Shown here piece after piece: positions 1 to 6,392 of a stretch of 6,417 bases of DNA (its first letter is position 1; every line of letters begins with the position of its first letter). The position numbers and the translations under genes are program-made. Below the pieces are notes generated by a model, which made no database searches, was not told where the DNA came from, and saw nothing but the letters and a program-made list of their open reading frames with translations. Source of the DNA: Planctomycetota bacterium (GTDB taxonomy: Bacteria > Planctomycetota > GCA-002687715 > DRQF01). Where the stretch lies: assembly GCA_015485455.1 (NCBI GenBank), contig WFTN01000584.1, forward strand, positions 1-6,417, written 5' to 3'.

Positions 1-1
1 A

Positions 2-412
2 AAAAAAACTGAACTTACGATCGTTCTGGTAGCTGTCTGTTTCCTGGGCTTCTTTGTCACTGATGACCTTACAGGAGTCGTACTTGCTGGCTCTTCTCCA
101 AGCGCACAGCAGGAAGAAGGAGAGTGGTTTGACGACTGCCAATGGGAGCACTACGTTTGCAACGACCAGCAATTAGTTACGCAGAATAACTGCCCTCCTG
201 TAGGTACATTACTCTGCTACGTTTGCACACTTCAGAATGACGTCAGTATCCAAGTTTGCAAAGGCTGGGACACTAGTTGTGAAGAGGTCACTGGGGCAGC
301 GAAGAGCTGCGGCACCATGAAACAAGGATTTTGCGAAGACGGTATTTGCAATATCCAAAGCAACGCCTCTGCCAAGTGCGGTAAAGTTTCTGACGAATGT
401 GTCGATTCATAG
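2..412 (+). CDS. Small secreted cysteine-rich protein, 5'-partial
   Basis: The frame is open from the left edge to a TAG at 410-412 and gives 136 residues. The true start lies outside the window, probably only a few codons away, because the visible N-terminus (KKTELTIVLVAVCFLGFF) already reads as the basic and hydrophobic parts of a signal peptide. Cleavage is plausible around residues 29-37 (VLAG to SAQQ). The mature part has 12 cysteines at visible residues 46, 53, 64, 72, 75, 86, 93, 103, 111, 116, 126 and 133, an even number that suits a disulfide-bonded extracytoplasmic protein. The spacing is periodic: C-x6-C recurs at exact 40-residue intervals (46/53, 86/93, 126/133). I do not recognise the family. 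Small secreted cysteine-rich peptides also occur near DUF1573 genes in other phyla, but that parallel is an analogy only. The gene lies 161 bp upstream of the three-gene operon on the same strand. Existence of the gene is fairly certain; function is unknown. Confidence 0.75.
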   Translation, partial: KKTELTIVLVAVCFLGFFVTDDLTGVVLAGSSPSAQQEEGEWFDDCQWEHYVCNDQQLVTQNNCPPVGTLLCYVCTLQNDVSIQVCKGWDTSCEEVTGAAKSCGTMKQGFCEDGICNIQSNASAKCGKVSDECVDS

Positions 413-573
413 GATAGGAATCAAAAAAATGAAGCCTTGGCGACGGACAACAGATATTCGAGCCACGGTTTCTTGAATTTCCTCTGATGTTTTCAACAGC
501 GATCGTCGCATCTTTTCTTGGAGGTTTCGCCTTGACGGCAATCGGGCGTCTTTAGGTTCATAGTCTCTCCAAA
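413..573. other. Spacer with two very short reading frames, no convincing gene
   Basis: This 161-bp gap separates the cysteine-rich gene from the operon. I see no hairpin followed by a T-run and no good sigma-70 promoter. Two short + strand frames deserve mention. At 429-476 an ATG preceded by AGGA at 416-419 (9-nt spacing) encodes 15 basic residues, MKPWRRTTDIRATVS, and then stops. At 487-555 an ATG without a visible ribosome site encodes 22 hydrophobic residues (MFSTAIVASFLGGFALTAIG, then RL) and ends in a TAG that is in frame with the next gene, whose GTG start follows 18 bp later. They may be leader peptides, decayed gene starts or chance. I favour chance or decay. Confidence 0.4.
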
Positions 574-2232
574 GTGAAATCTTTTACGCAAATAGGATCA
601 AAGGTATTGAAACCACATAGCATTCCAATCGACGATCTTGGCCGTTTGGCACCAACTCGGATATTCTTGTCGTTACTCGTTGCTGTTATTTCATACAGTA
701 GCTCGATTATGGCCCAAGGCCAGACACCACAAGGCGAGAGTGCGCGCGCGCAAGTCGCAGAGAGTCTCATGGTTCGCGATAATGCGATCACGACGTATTT
801 TTTTCCTTTCGTACTAAGAGAACTAAATTCGGGGAAGTTGACTTCAAGGATAGAGGGATACCTTGCCAGCGATATTCAGACATTTACTCAGTTCACGAAG
901 AGTTATGATGCATTGGACGAACTCAGAGTCGTTAAGCACCTTGTGTGGGACGGAACCGAAGCGACGACTATGATTCACAGGAGCGGTAAGCGTTCCCTGA
1001 AGGTGATTAACTCTTCTCTTTCTGGCAGCCTCTACGTGTGCTCACCACTTACAATGTTTCTCCAACTTGGTCTGACCAAGTGGGCCGAAGGCTTAAAGAG
1101 TGACAAGAAAGACTTCGAGTCACTTGGGGAACGGGAGATAAGCGGGCGCAAGTGTATAGGAATTCGGATGGCCCTAAAACTGGGCAATGGGGCTGGTGTC
1201 GGTTCTCCTATTGATCTTTGGATTGACGACAAGGAGACGCTTATCATTTGGGAGTTGTCGAACTACGCAACCCTAGGCGAAGCCAAGGGACCGGTTGACC
1301 TTGACTGTTCGACACCTATGACTTGGCGAGGACGGGAATACGTTACGATAGGAAAGCTCACTACGAAGGTAGCGAAACAGTACTCGGGGATTTGGATTCC
1401 AACGAAGATCGAACAGATTGTCAAGCACAGCAAATACGTGGAGCAGCAAAACGTCGAATTGGAAGAAGACGGCGTCGAAATCAATCAACCGCTAAGTGCG
1501 GCGCTCGAAATACCCGAGTCACCGGCTGGAACATGGGTTAAGGATTCGATTCGAGATCGAGAATACAAAGTAAAAAAGGGCGGCGTTACTGACGGCGACG
1601 CACAATTTCTCGAGTTGCTCAGCGTCTTAGAAGGTGTCGCAGGTCGAAGAAACGATCTTCCGCTCCTGCGCCATTTCGGATTTGAGGAACATTCCGCGCG
1701 CGTCGGCGCGATTTTCACGTGCTGCCAAGTTTTGGAAGTACCAATTGACATGGACGCTATCCAAAATAAAATTTTTAATACCGAAGATCTCGGAGAAATA
1801 TGCGAACTTCTCAAGAGTAACACCCTCTATGTCGAGGAGTTCTCGGCGCCTACCGATAAGCCTGTAAACTTGCCGTTAACACCCATGGTGGCGATATTAG
1901 AGAAGCGTGACGCGACGATCACTCATCCAATTTTCGCCTATCCAATGACTGGAAACCGCGTATTAATCGCGTTTCCGAATGAACGTTGGACAGTTGTCAG
2001 AGGCGAGTTGTTTCGTGCAGCTTGGACAGGGCGCGCACTGCTTTTCGCAAGATCAAAAGAAGAATTGGCGAGGAGTCAAACCCTTGCCATCAAGGGCAGA
2101 TCAAAAAACAGCAAACCTCAAGAAACTCGTATTTCTACGCGAACTTTCATCGCCATTGCGGTGCTAATTCCAGCCGTTTTCTTTCTTTCTTGGCGTCGAC
2201 GTAAATCCTTGGCGATTAGCAGTGGACAATAA
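574..2232 (+). CDS. Membrane-anchored protein with LolA-like region and degenerate C39-peptidase-like domain
   Basis: 552 residues from GTG 574. The N-terminal export signal has its hydrophobic core at residues 30-46 (IFLSLLVAVISYSSSIM), with cleavage likely after A47. The in-frame TTG at 646 would give a more standard-length signal peptide, so the start is uncertain. Residues ~60-330 look beta-rich and LolA/LppX-like (family fold inferred). Residues ~360-498 match the C39 peptidase layout: the Cys-helix region VGAIFTCCQVLEVPIDMDAI, a DLGEICELLKSN helix, HPIFAYPMTGNRVLIAFPN in place of the usual HFVVV...DP stretch, and the closing FRAAWTGRALLF. The catalytic Cys position is A375 (or S374) and the Asp position is F467; only H451 remains. 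It is therefore probably a binding pseudo-peptidase. A C-terminal transmembrane helix (524-539) is followed by RRRK, giving a type I topology with most of the protein outside the cytoplasm. The gene heads the operon, 1 bp before the DUF1573 gene. The reading frame is certain; the C39 assignment is moderately sure. Confidence 0.8.
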   Translation: MKSFTQIGSKVLKPHSIPIDDLGRLAPTRIFLSLLVAVISYSSSIMAQGQTPQGESARAQVAESLMVRDNAITTYFFPFVLRELNSGKLTSRIEGYLASDIQTFTQFTKSYDALDELRVVKHLVWDGTEATTMIHRSGKRSLKVINSSLSGSLYVCSPLTMFLQLGLTKWAEGLKSDKKDFESLGEREISGRKCIGIRMALKLGNGAGVGSPIDLWIDDKETLIIWELSNYATLGEAKGPVDLDCSTPMTWRGREYVTIGKLTTKVAKQYSGIWIPTKIEQIVKHSKYVEQQNVELEEDGVEINQPLSAALEIPESPAGTWVKDSIRDREYKVKKGGVTDGDAQFLELLSVLEGVAGRRNDLPLLRHFGFEEHSARVGAIFTCCQVLEVPIDMDAIQNKIFNTEDLGEICELLKSNTLYVEEFSAPTDKPVNLPLTPMVAILEKRDATITHPIFAYPMTGNRVLIAFPNERWTVVRGELFRAAWTGRALLFARSKEELARSQTLAIKGRSKNSKPQETRISTRTFIAIAVLIPAVFFLSWRRRKSLAISSGQ

Positions 2233-2233
2233 A

Positions 2234-3298
2234 ATGAAAAGAGTTTGTTTGAATGTGGCGCTCTTGCTTCTTGCCTGTATGGTCGTTGCCTCTTGCTCTA
2301 ACGACTCTTCTCAACAAGAACTCGTGGATTTCGAGGTTGATGTAAAACGCAAGGACCTTGGTCGAATTGACGAGGGTCAAAAAGCGGTCTTTACTTTTAC
2401 CGTAACGAATACTGGTCAAGGACCTATCGAACTCGGAATGGTCCGCGCGTCATGTGGATGTGCCAAGGTCGACGTGCCGAAAAAAGTGATTGAGGTCGGG
2501 CAGTCGTGCGAAGTGAAGATCATTGTTGATACAAGCGGCCGAGGAGGAAAATTTGCTGTCAATGCGGTCATTGGTGCAAGACCCGAAGGCGCAGAGAATA
2601 GAGGTGAATTTCTTCGGCAAGAGACCTTGTTGGGTGTCGCGCTCATTCACCGCACCGACATTTCCTGGGCCGATCCGCCCAATGTGTTTGTCAAGATCAG
2701 AAGTTGGAAGGACGTCGCGGAAGCCTCCGAGATGAACTTCCGCTGGAAGACACTGGCGGACATTCACCTCGACGCTGCCAAGACGAAAGTGAATACAACC
2801 TTAGGCGAAGTATCGGTGGGTAAACCTAAGATCAGTATTCTTGAGGCCGGGTTTCGGCAATTAGACCTGCCGGTTCGGTTTGCGGTTGGACAATTGCCTC
2901 CCGGAAAGCACTACGCCAAGGTCTCAGCCAATCTTGTGGCAACAAATGGGCAACAAAGGCAAGTTGTGGTCGCCGTGACCATAGAAGTTCTTGGCGCCGC
3001 GATCATAGAACCTCGTAGTCATTTCTGTGGCAGACTCACTGCTGGCGAGAAACGCTCGTTTACCTTCACTATCAAGAAACGTAAGGGCGGCTGGCAAAGG
3101 GAAACAGTGGAAGAGTTGAAGAAATCATTTAAGCTTGGTCCTAACGTTGAGATAGTTGATCTGTCATTGGTCGACGGGATAATTACTATTTCCATAATTG
3201 TTATCGCACCCAAGAAAACCGGTTCTTACCGGGACAGAATTTCATTTCAAGTAAGCGGAGAGCCGTACAAGATGCCAATCTCTGGTTTTGTAATATGA
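2234..3298 (+). CDS. DUF1573 domain lipoprotein
   Basis: 354 residues from ATG 2234. A GTG at 2222 in the same frame would overlap the previous gene and add MDNK; the ATG is preferred because it opens directly on a lipoprotein signal (MKRVCLNVALLLLACMVVAS), with lipobox V-A-S-C and Cys21 as the acylated residue. A weak AGTGGA lies 7 nt upstream. Residues ~36-114 form a DUF1573 domain, an Ig-like beta-sandwich, recognised by KDLGRIDEGQKAVFTFTVTN, the SCGC motif (Cys74, Cys76) and the closing IIVDTSGRGGKF. A middle region (~140-250) and a C-terminal stretch (~255-354, with FCGRLTAGEKRSFTFTI) look like further beta-sandwich modules, the last resembling a diverged DUF1573 repeat. DUF1573 proteins are abundant and extracytoplasmic in planctomycetes and Bacteroidetes, and their molecular role is not established. 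The gene lies 1 bp after the pseudo-C39 gene and overlaps the next gene by 4 bp, so co-translation is likely. Confidence 0.88.
   Translation: MKRVCLNVALLLLACMVVASCSNDSSQQELVDFEVDVKRKDLGRIDEGQKAVFTFTVTNTGQGPIELGMVRASCGCAKVDVPKKVIEVGQSCEVKIIVDTSGRGGKFAVNAVIGARPEGAENRGEFLRQETLLGVALIHRTDISWADPPNVFVKIRSWKDVAEASEMNFRWKTLADIHLDAAKTKVNTTLGEVSVGKPKISILEAGFRQLDLPVRFAVGQLPPGKHYAKVSANLVATNGQQRQVVVAVTIEVLGAAIIEPRSHFCGRLTAGEKRSFTFTIKKRKGGWQRETVEELKKSFKLGPNVEIVDLSLVDGIITISIIVIAPKKTGSYRDRISFQVSGEPYKMPISGFVI
3295..3298 (+). promoter_or_regulatory. ATGA stop-start overlap
   Basis: The TGA of the DUF1573 gene (3296-3298) overlaps the ATG of the next gene (3295-3297). No strong Shine-Dalgarno site precedes this ATG. 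Start by re-initiation after the upstream stop is therefore likely, which would couple production of the two proteins. Confidence 0.75.
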
Positions 3299-5721
3299 AA
3301 TTACTTCGTTCTCGACGATCGCGAGTCGTGGTCATGCTCATCGTGTATGCTTCGCTGGTCTTTTATGGCGTCATTTTTCTTGAGTCGCGAGATGCTGAAG
3401 ATTTGGCTCTTGTTGGCTCGGGCATTGGCGATTCGCCCAAGCCGGAAATCGGTCGGCACGATCTTGGCATACTTGAACTTGACGAGAGAAAAGATGCTGG
3501 ATCACTGAAGTCTGCTACAAAGAAACGGGCTCTGCCGACCGCGTCCATCAAAGTGGTTGATGGAGTTAATGGTTCTAATATTGCAAACTCGGTAGCCGTG
3601 GTGACTACGTCCGTCGATCCTTTCTCGAGGCGATTTGAAGCGGTCAACGGTTTGATCGTGCTGCCGTTTGTGCCTCAGGGGAAGGAAGTGATTTCTGTCG
3701 AGGCTGCCGGATATGAGTCTCAATTTCTCGACGTCAATGCACTTAAGAACCAAGGTTCAAGCCCCCTTGTTATTTTATTGCATTCCGATCAATCTTTCTT
3801 TGTGAAAGTTGTGGGGAAGAATGGCGCGCCGATTGGACATTGCCGCATGGCGATTGAAGAGTCGTGGGGACACAAGGTCGTGCGCCAAGAGAAAAGGCCC
3901 GGGAGTTGGGAACTCAGAGGTCTGGCACCAAACAGTTCCTTTTGGCTCTATGTTACCGCACCGGCATTTGTCCCCAGGCGAGTTTTGACATCGATGCGTC
4001 TTGGCGGCAAGAACAGTATTGAAGTGATTCTCTCCAGCGCTATCACCATGTTCGCACAGGTCGTTGATGATGAAATGAGGCCGATCGCGGGTTTGAATAT
4101 TCAGCTAAAGCCGCGCACTAATATTGAATTTGGACTCAAGAAGGCTTTTGCCGATGAGCACGGTAGATTCTTTTTTCGAAATCTCTCCGCAGGGCGCTAT
4201 GAATTGATCATAGCACCAATTCTGAGCCGCATGATTGAAGTGCCGGTGGATTCAGGAGATCTGTTTGACTACGGACAAATCGAGATATCCGGGCTGCGAA
4301 GAGTGACTGTGAGTTTTCAGAAACCTCAGAATGAACACCAACACTTTATTTTTGAACAGAACCAGGAAATCGTTGGCCAGTGTCACTTCGGGACTGAACT
4401 CGTGTACCTACCAATGGGAGACATAGAGTGGAAGCTATATGACTCCCGCTTTAATTTGATCATTGCCACCGGGACTCTGACCTCGGCACAAAGAGAGATT
4501 ACTCCTACTCATGGAATGACTGTGCGCGGCTATGGCAATGTCACGTTTTCCATTCCTCCTGAAGCCGAAGCAAAGAAAATTCATTTGGAGGTTGTGCGGA
4601 AACCCGACTCGAAAGTAAAGTCCCTCAAAGCTCGATGGCTGACGATAATCGACTTGAAAGTTCAAAATGAAGGCATGTTTGTTTTGCCTGTTGGACGTTA
4701 TTTGGTCAGTTGTTCCGATGCTTTTTTCGCGGCTCAACTTGAGACCGTTGTTCAAGTGACAGAGAACGGGCAACATGTTCTTGAGTGGGGTATGGCTGCG
4801 ACCGCTTCGATCGAAGGAATCGTCCATGGAATGGCCAAACTCTTTCCCGTTATCGCAACCGGAAAACTAAAATCAAGATCCGGGGCGACTTGGCAAAGAA
4901 CGATTATGAATCCCGGATCTGGCAGTTTTCTCGTTGAGGGGATTCCCGTTGGCGAATGGGAAGTCGAGTTAAGTGGCGAAGCAATCGAAACAGAAATTCG
5001 CTCCGTAGCTTTATTAAGTGGGCAAGTTCATCAACTCGAACTGACGCTGCGCGCAGCGTCTTATGTCGACATGGAATTTAAGGACGTCATCGATGATCAC
5101 GTGGATGTCCGCAGCGAGCTTGGCAAGAAGATAGTGAAAGTTCCCGAGAATGGCGTCGTTAGGATTCAACGTCCGTCTACCGGAGTATTGAGATTCAAGA
5201 ATGCCAACAAGATTATCTTCTGCAACAGTCCGATACCTCCCAAGTTGAGTATCGATTTTGGCGGCACCAGCTGGGCTATTGATCTTAAAGATGTCGCCGA
5301 CGTTCGGCGTGTCATTGCACTTGGTCCCATCGAAATAGCTGGTTGCAAAGGCAATTGGCTTGAACGCGGTATCTTGCAAGGAAAAATTGCGAGATTGGAA
5401 GCCGTTCATTTTCCGTTCATTCTCATTGCTCACTGCAAGGAAGGCGGACGAGTCATTGAACTGGTTCGAGGATCTGATTCGCCTGCCGCACCAACGATTT
5501 TAATTATTGACGCTGGTGCTAAGGCTTCTTTGATTGGCACAGAAAATGTAACGATTGCACCTGTGATGGGTCGAGGCTATCCCCTCCAAGCTCGGAAAGC
5601 TGGCGAATCTTGGGTTTGCGAGCTATCGATCGTGTCTCCAGCAAAAGTCATGGTTGTTAATAAAATGGCCAAAAATACCTATACGATCAAGCCTGGTGAG
5701 ACGTTGGATCTTCGCATGTGA
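3295..5721 (+). CDS. Large anchored protein of carboxypeptidase-regulatory-like beta-sandwich repeats
   Basis: 808 residues from ATG 3295, which overlaps the DUF1573 stop codon. The basic N-terminus MKLLRSRRSR precedes one hydrophobic segment (residues 11-29, VVVMLIVYASLVFYGVIFL) without a clear cleavage site, so it is probably a signal anchor with the remainder outside. Residues ~30-80 look like a flexible linker. From ~82 onward come serial beta-sandwich modules of the carboxypeptidase-regulatory/transthyretin-like type: ~82-163 (ASIKVVDGVNG ... ISVEAAGYESQFLDV), ~165-248 (FFVKVVGKNGAPIGHC), ~250-340 (TMFAQVVDDEMRPIAGLNIQ ... FFFRNLSAGRYELIIAP). Later units contain FVLPVGRYLVSC (~462-473) and GSFLVEGIPVGEWEVELSG (~543-561). 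The C-terminal third (~590-808) is beta-rich and unassigned. I see no peptidase zinc motif or other catalytic signature, so a structural, adhesive or ligand-binding role is inferred. It is the last gene of the operon; no intrinsic terminator is visible after it. Confidence 0.85.
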   Translation: MKLLRSRRSRVVVMLIVYASLVFYGVIFLESRDAEDLALVGSGIGDSPKPEIGRHDLGILELDERKDAGSLKSATKKRALPTASIKVVDGVNGSNIANSVAVVTTSVDPFSRRFEAVNGLIVLPFVPQGKEVISVEAAGYESQFLDVNALKNQGSSPLVILLHSDQSFFVKVVGKNGAPIGHCRMAIEESWGHKVVRQEKRPGSWELRGLAPNSSFWLYVTAPAFVPRRVLTSMRLGGKNSIEVILSSAITMFAQVVDDEMRPIAGLNIQLKPRTNIEFGLKKAFADEHGRFFFRNLSAGRYELIIAPILSRMIEVPVDSGDLFDYGQIEISGLRRVTVSFQKPQNEHQHFIFEQNQEIVGQCHFGTELVYLPMGDIEWKLYDSRFNLIIATGTLTSAQREITPTHGMTVRGYGNVTFSIPPEAEAKKIHLEVVRKPDSKVKSLKARWLTIIDLKVQNEGMFVLPVGRYLVSCSDAFFAAQLETVVQVTENGQHVLEWGMAATASIEGIVHGMAKLFPVIATGKLKSRSGATWQRTIMNPGSGSFLVEGIPVGEWEVELSGEAIETEIRSVALLSGQVHQLELTLRAASYVDMEFKDVIDDHVDVRSELGKKIVKVPENGVVRIQRPSTGVLRFKNANKIIFCNSPIPPKLSIDFGGTSWAIDLKDVADVRRVIALGPIEIAGCKGNWLERGILQGKIARLEAVHFPFILIAHCKEGGRVIELVRGSDSPAAPTILIIDAGAKASLIGTENVTIAPVMGRGYPLQARKAGESWVCELSIVSPAKVMVVNKMAKNTYTIKPGETLDLRM

Positions 5722-5858
5722 CTCAACAGCCGACGATGCCTATGCCGCACCTGAGACCCTAACGGTGGCTGGGACGAGAGTTCTGACTAAATTGGGCATC
5801 AAAACAACGCGTGTTATCTTGACGGCATCGTGGTCGAGGCCACTTCAGGTGTGCAACT
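5722..5858. other. Spacer with nothing recognisable
   Basis: The 137 bp after the operon contain no hairpin plus T-run. An element reading TTGGGC, 17 bp, then TATCTT (5792-5820) has the layout of a sigma-70 promoter but matches consensus at only 7 of 12 positions, so it is not called. The frames here are open only by extension of out-of-frame readings from the flanking genes. AGGTG at 5847-5851 may be the ribosome site for the gene that follows. Confidence 0.4.
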
Positions 5859-6377
5859 ATGCTCCGTTGTGTTGAGAGAATGGCAATGACGATTCCGCCA
5901 AGATGTTTTTCAGTTGTGGAAGAAGGAAGAATTAGGCATAGCTCGCCCACCTTCCACGGCCAACGACTCTCGAGATACATGAGCCTGGAAAAGGTCCTCT
6001 TGATGCTCTCTACGAGTTCCGTTTGGTTTTCGCGAACAGATCAATTCTTTGACCGATTCGAAGGTCGTATCCATTTCGATGCTCTGATACGAATCGCCAA
6101 GAAAATTGAACAGCAAATCAAGAAGGAGTTGAAGGCGGCAAAAAAGAAGAACGAAAAACCAAACATAGAGAGTCGGATCTCATTTGTCGTTTTTTCTGTG
6201 GTGATCTTGCGCCATTTCTTTTTGGCCTTTTGCTGGTCCTCTCGTCACGCGCGGGCATCAATCAAAGAGAAACGCCACCGCCCGGCGAGATCTGCGGGAC
6301 CTCCACGGCAAGGGGATTTTCGCAAGAATCTTGGCGGCGGCCGGAGCAACCTATACTCCTTTCTCCGTGTCCACTAA
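5859..6377 (+). CDS. DUF2971 family protein, 3' part lost
   Basis: 172 residues from ATG 5859, which has AGGTG 7 nt upstream. ATG 5880 and ATG 5886 are in-frame alternatives; 5886 has GAGAGA 6 nt upstream. Residues ~38-70 carry the DUF2971 opening signature: RYMSLEKVLLMLSTSSVWFS, then RTDQFFDRFEGRI. The family usually reads L-Y-R-Y-M-S-L-E-K, W-F-S-R, D-P-F-E-G; here the Pro is Arg. A lysine-rich helix follows (80-100). The rest of the family core, including the usual cysteine-tryptophan and E-S-x-x-M-W segments, is absent in every frame, and the ORF is well below the usual 250-300 residues. From residue ~115 the frame runs into a candidate insertion remnant and stops inside its right terminal repeat, so the C-terminal 58 residues are probably not native. 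DUF2971 proteins have no settled function and are common in accessory regions. It is probably non-functional. Confidence 0.6.
   Translation: MLRCVERMAMTIPPRCFSVVEEGRIRHSSPTFHGQRLSRYMSLEKVLLMLSTSSVWFSRTDQFFDRFEGRIHFDALIRIAKKIEQQIKKELKAAKKKNEKPNIESRISFVVFSVVILRHFFLAFCWSSRHARASIKEKRHRPARSAGPPRQGDFRKNLGGGRSNLYSFLRVH
6202..6217 (+). repeat. Left terminal inverted repeat candidate
   Basis: TGATCTTGCGCCATTT has the TGATCTT start typical of IS3-group ends and pairs with the right end at 12 of 16 positions (6202-6217 against 6392-6377). The inner AGTGGACAC block is not conserved here, so this end is degenerate or coincidental. Confidence 0.3.
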
Positions 6378-6392
6378 ACTGGGGCAAGACTA
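6363..6392 (-). repeat. Right terminal inverted repeat, IS3-like
   Basis: The reverse complement reads TAGTCTTGCCCCAGTTTAGT and continues GGACACGGAG. It matches the IS3-type end at TCTT-R-CCC and at the block AGTGGACACG. The stop codon of the DUF2971 frame (6375-6377) lies inside it. Confidence 0.5.

Larger units (their letters stand above)
6202..6392 (-). mobile_element. Candidate IS3-like remnant or MITE, about 190 bp
   Basis: The right end, read on the minus strand, resembles an IS3-group terminus as I remember it from IS3: TCTT-purine-CCC, then AGTGGACACG. The left end TGATCTTGCGCCATTT pairs with it at 12 of 16 positions. The interior is visibly richer in G and C than the flanks. Inside the right end, on the minus strand, AGAAAGGAG resembles a ribosome site as found before a transposase gene, but no transposase reading frame follows, so the element would be internally deleted or non-autonomous. 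No matching target duplication was found next to the ends as drawn. The minus strand is assigned on the assumption that the right end is the IRL. The right end is better supported than the left. Confidence 0.38.

Noticed and set aside
435..468. CCTTGGC / GCCACGG hairpin as terminator of the first gene
   Set aside because: It has six of seven pairs, a loop of about 20 nt and no T-run. Too weak.
532..560. TTGACG as a -35 box for the operon
   Set aside because: No acceptable -10 element lies 16-18 bp downstream.
738..752. GCGCGCGCG dinucleotide run as a phase-variable tract
   Set aside because: The run is too short, and a similar short run near 1697 suggests ordinary composition.
3448..3490. 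HDLGILELDERKD in the large protein as a DUF1573 fragment
   Set aside because: It resembles the first DUF1573 strand (KDLGRIDEGQK), but the rest of the domain and its cysteine motif do not follow.
4435..4827. A 130-residue minus-strand reading frame
   Set aside because: It is antisense to the 808-residue gene, with irregular composition and no recognisable motif.
5014..5433. A 139-residue minus-strand reading frame
   Set aside because: It lies wholly inside the 808-residue gene, shows no family signature or signal peptide, and has no upstream ribosome site that I can see. It is a shadow frame.
5792..5820. TTGGGC-17-TATCTT as a promoter
   Set aside because: Only 7 of 12 consensus positions match, and planctomycete promoters are poorly predicted by this rule.
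5791..5889. Open frame containing YLDGIVVEATSG
   Set aside because: It is about 32 codons between stops with no start codon, and no family is recognised. Too short to call a remnant gene.
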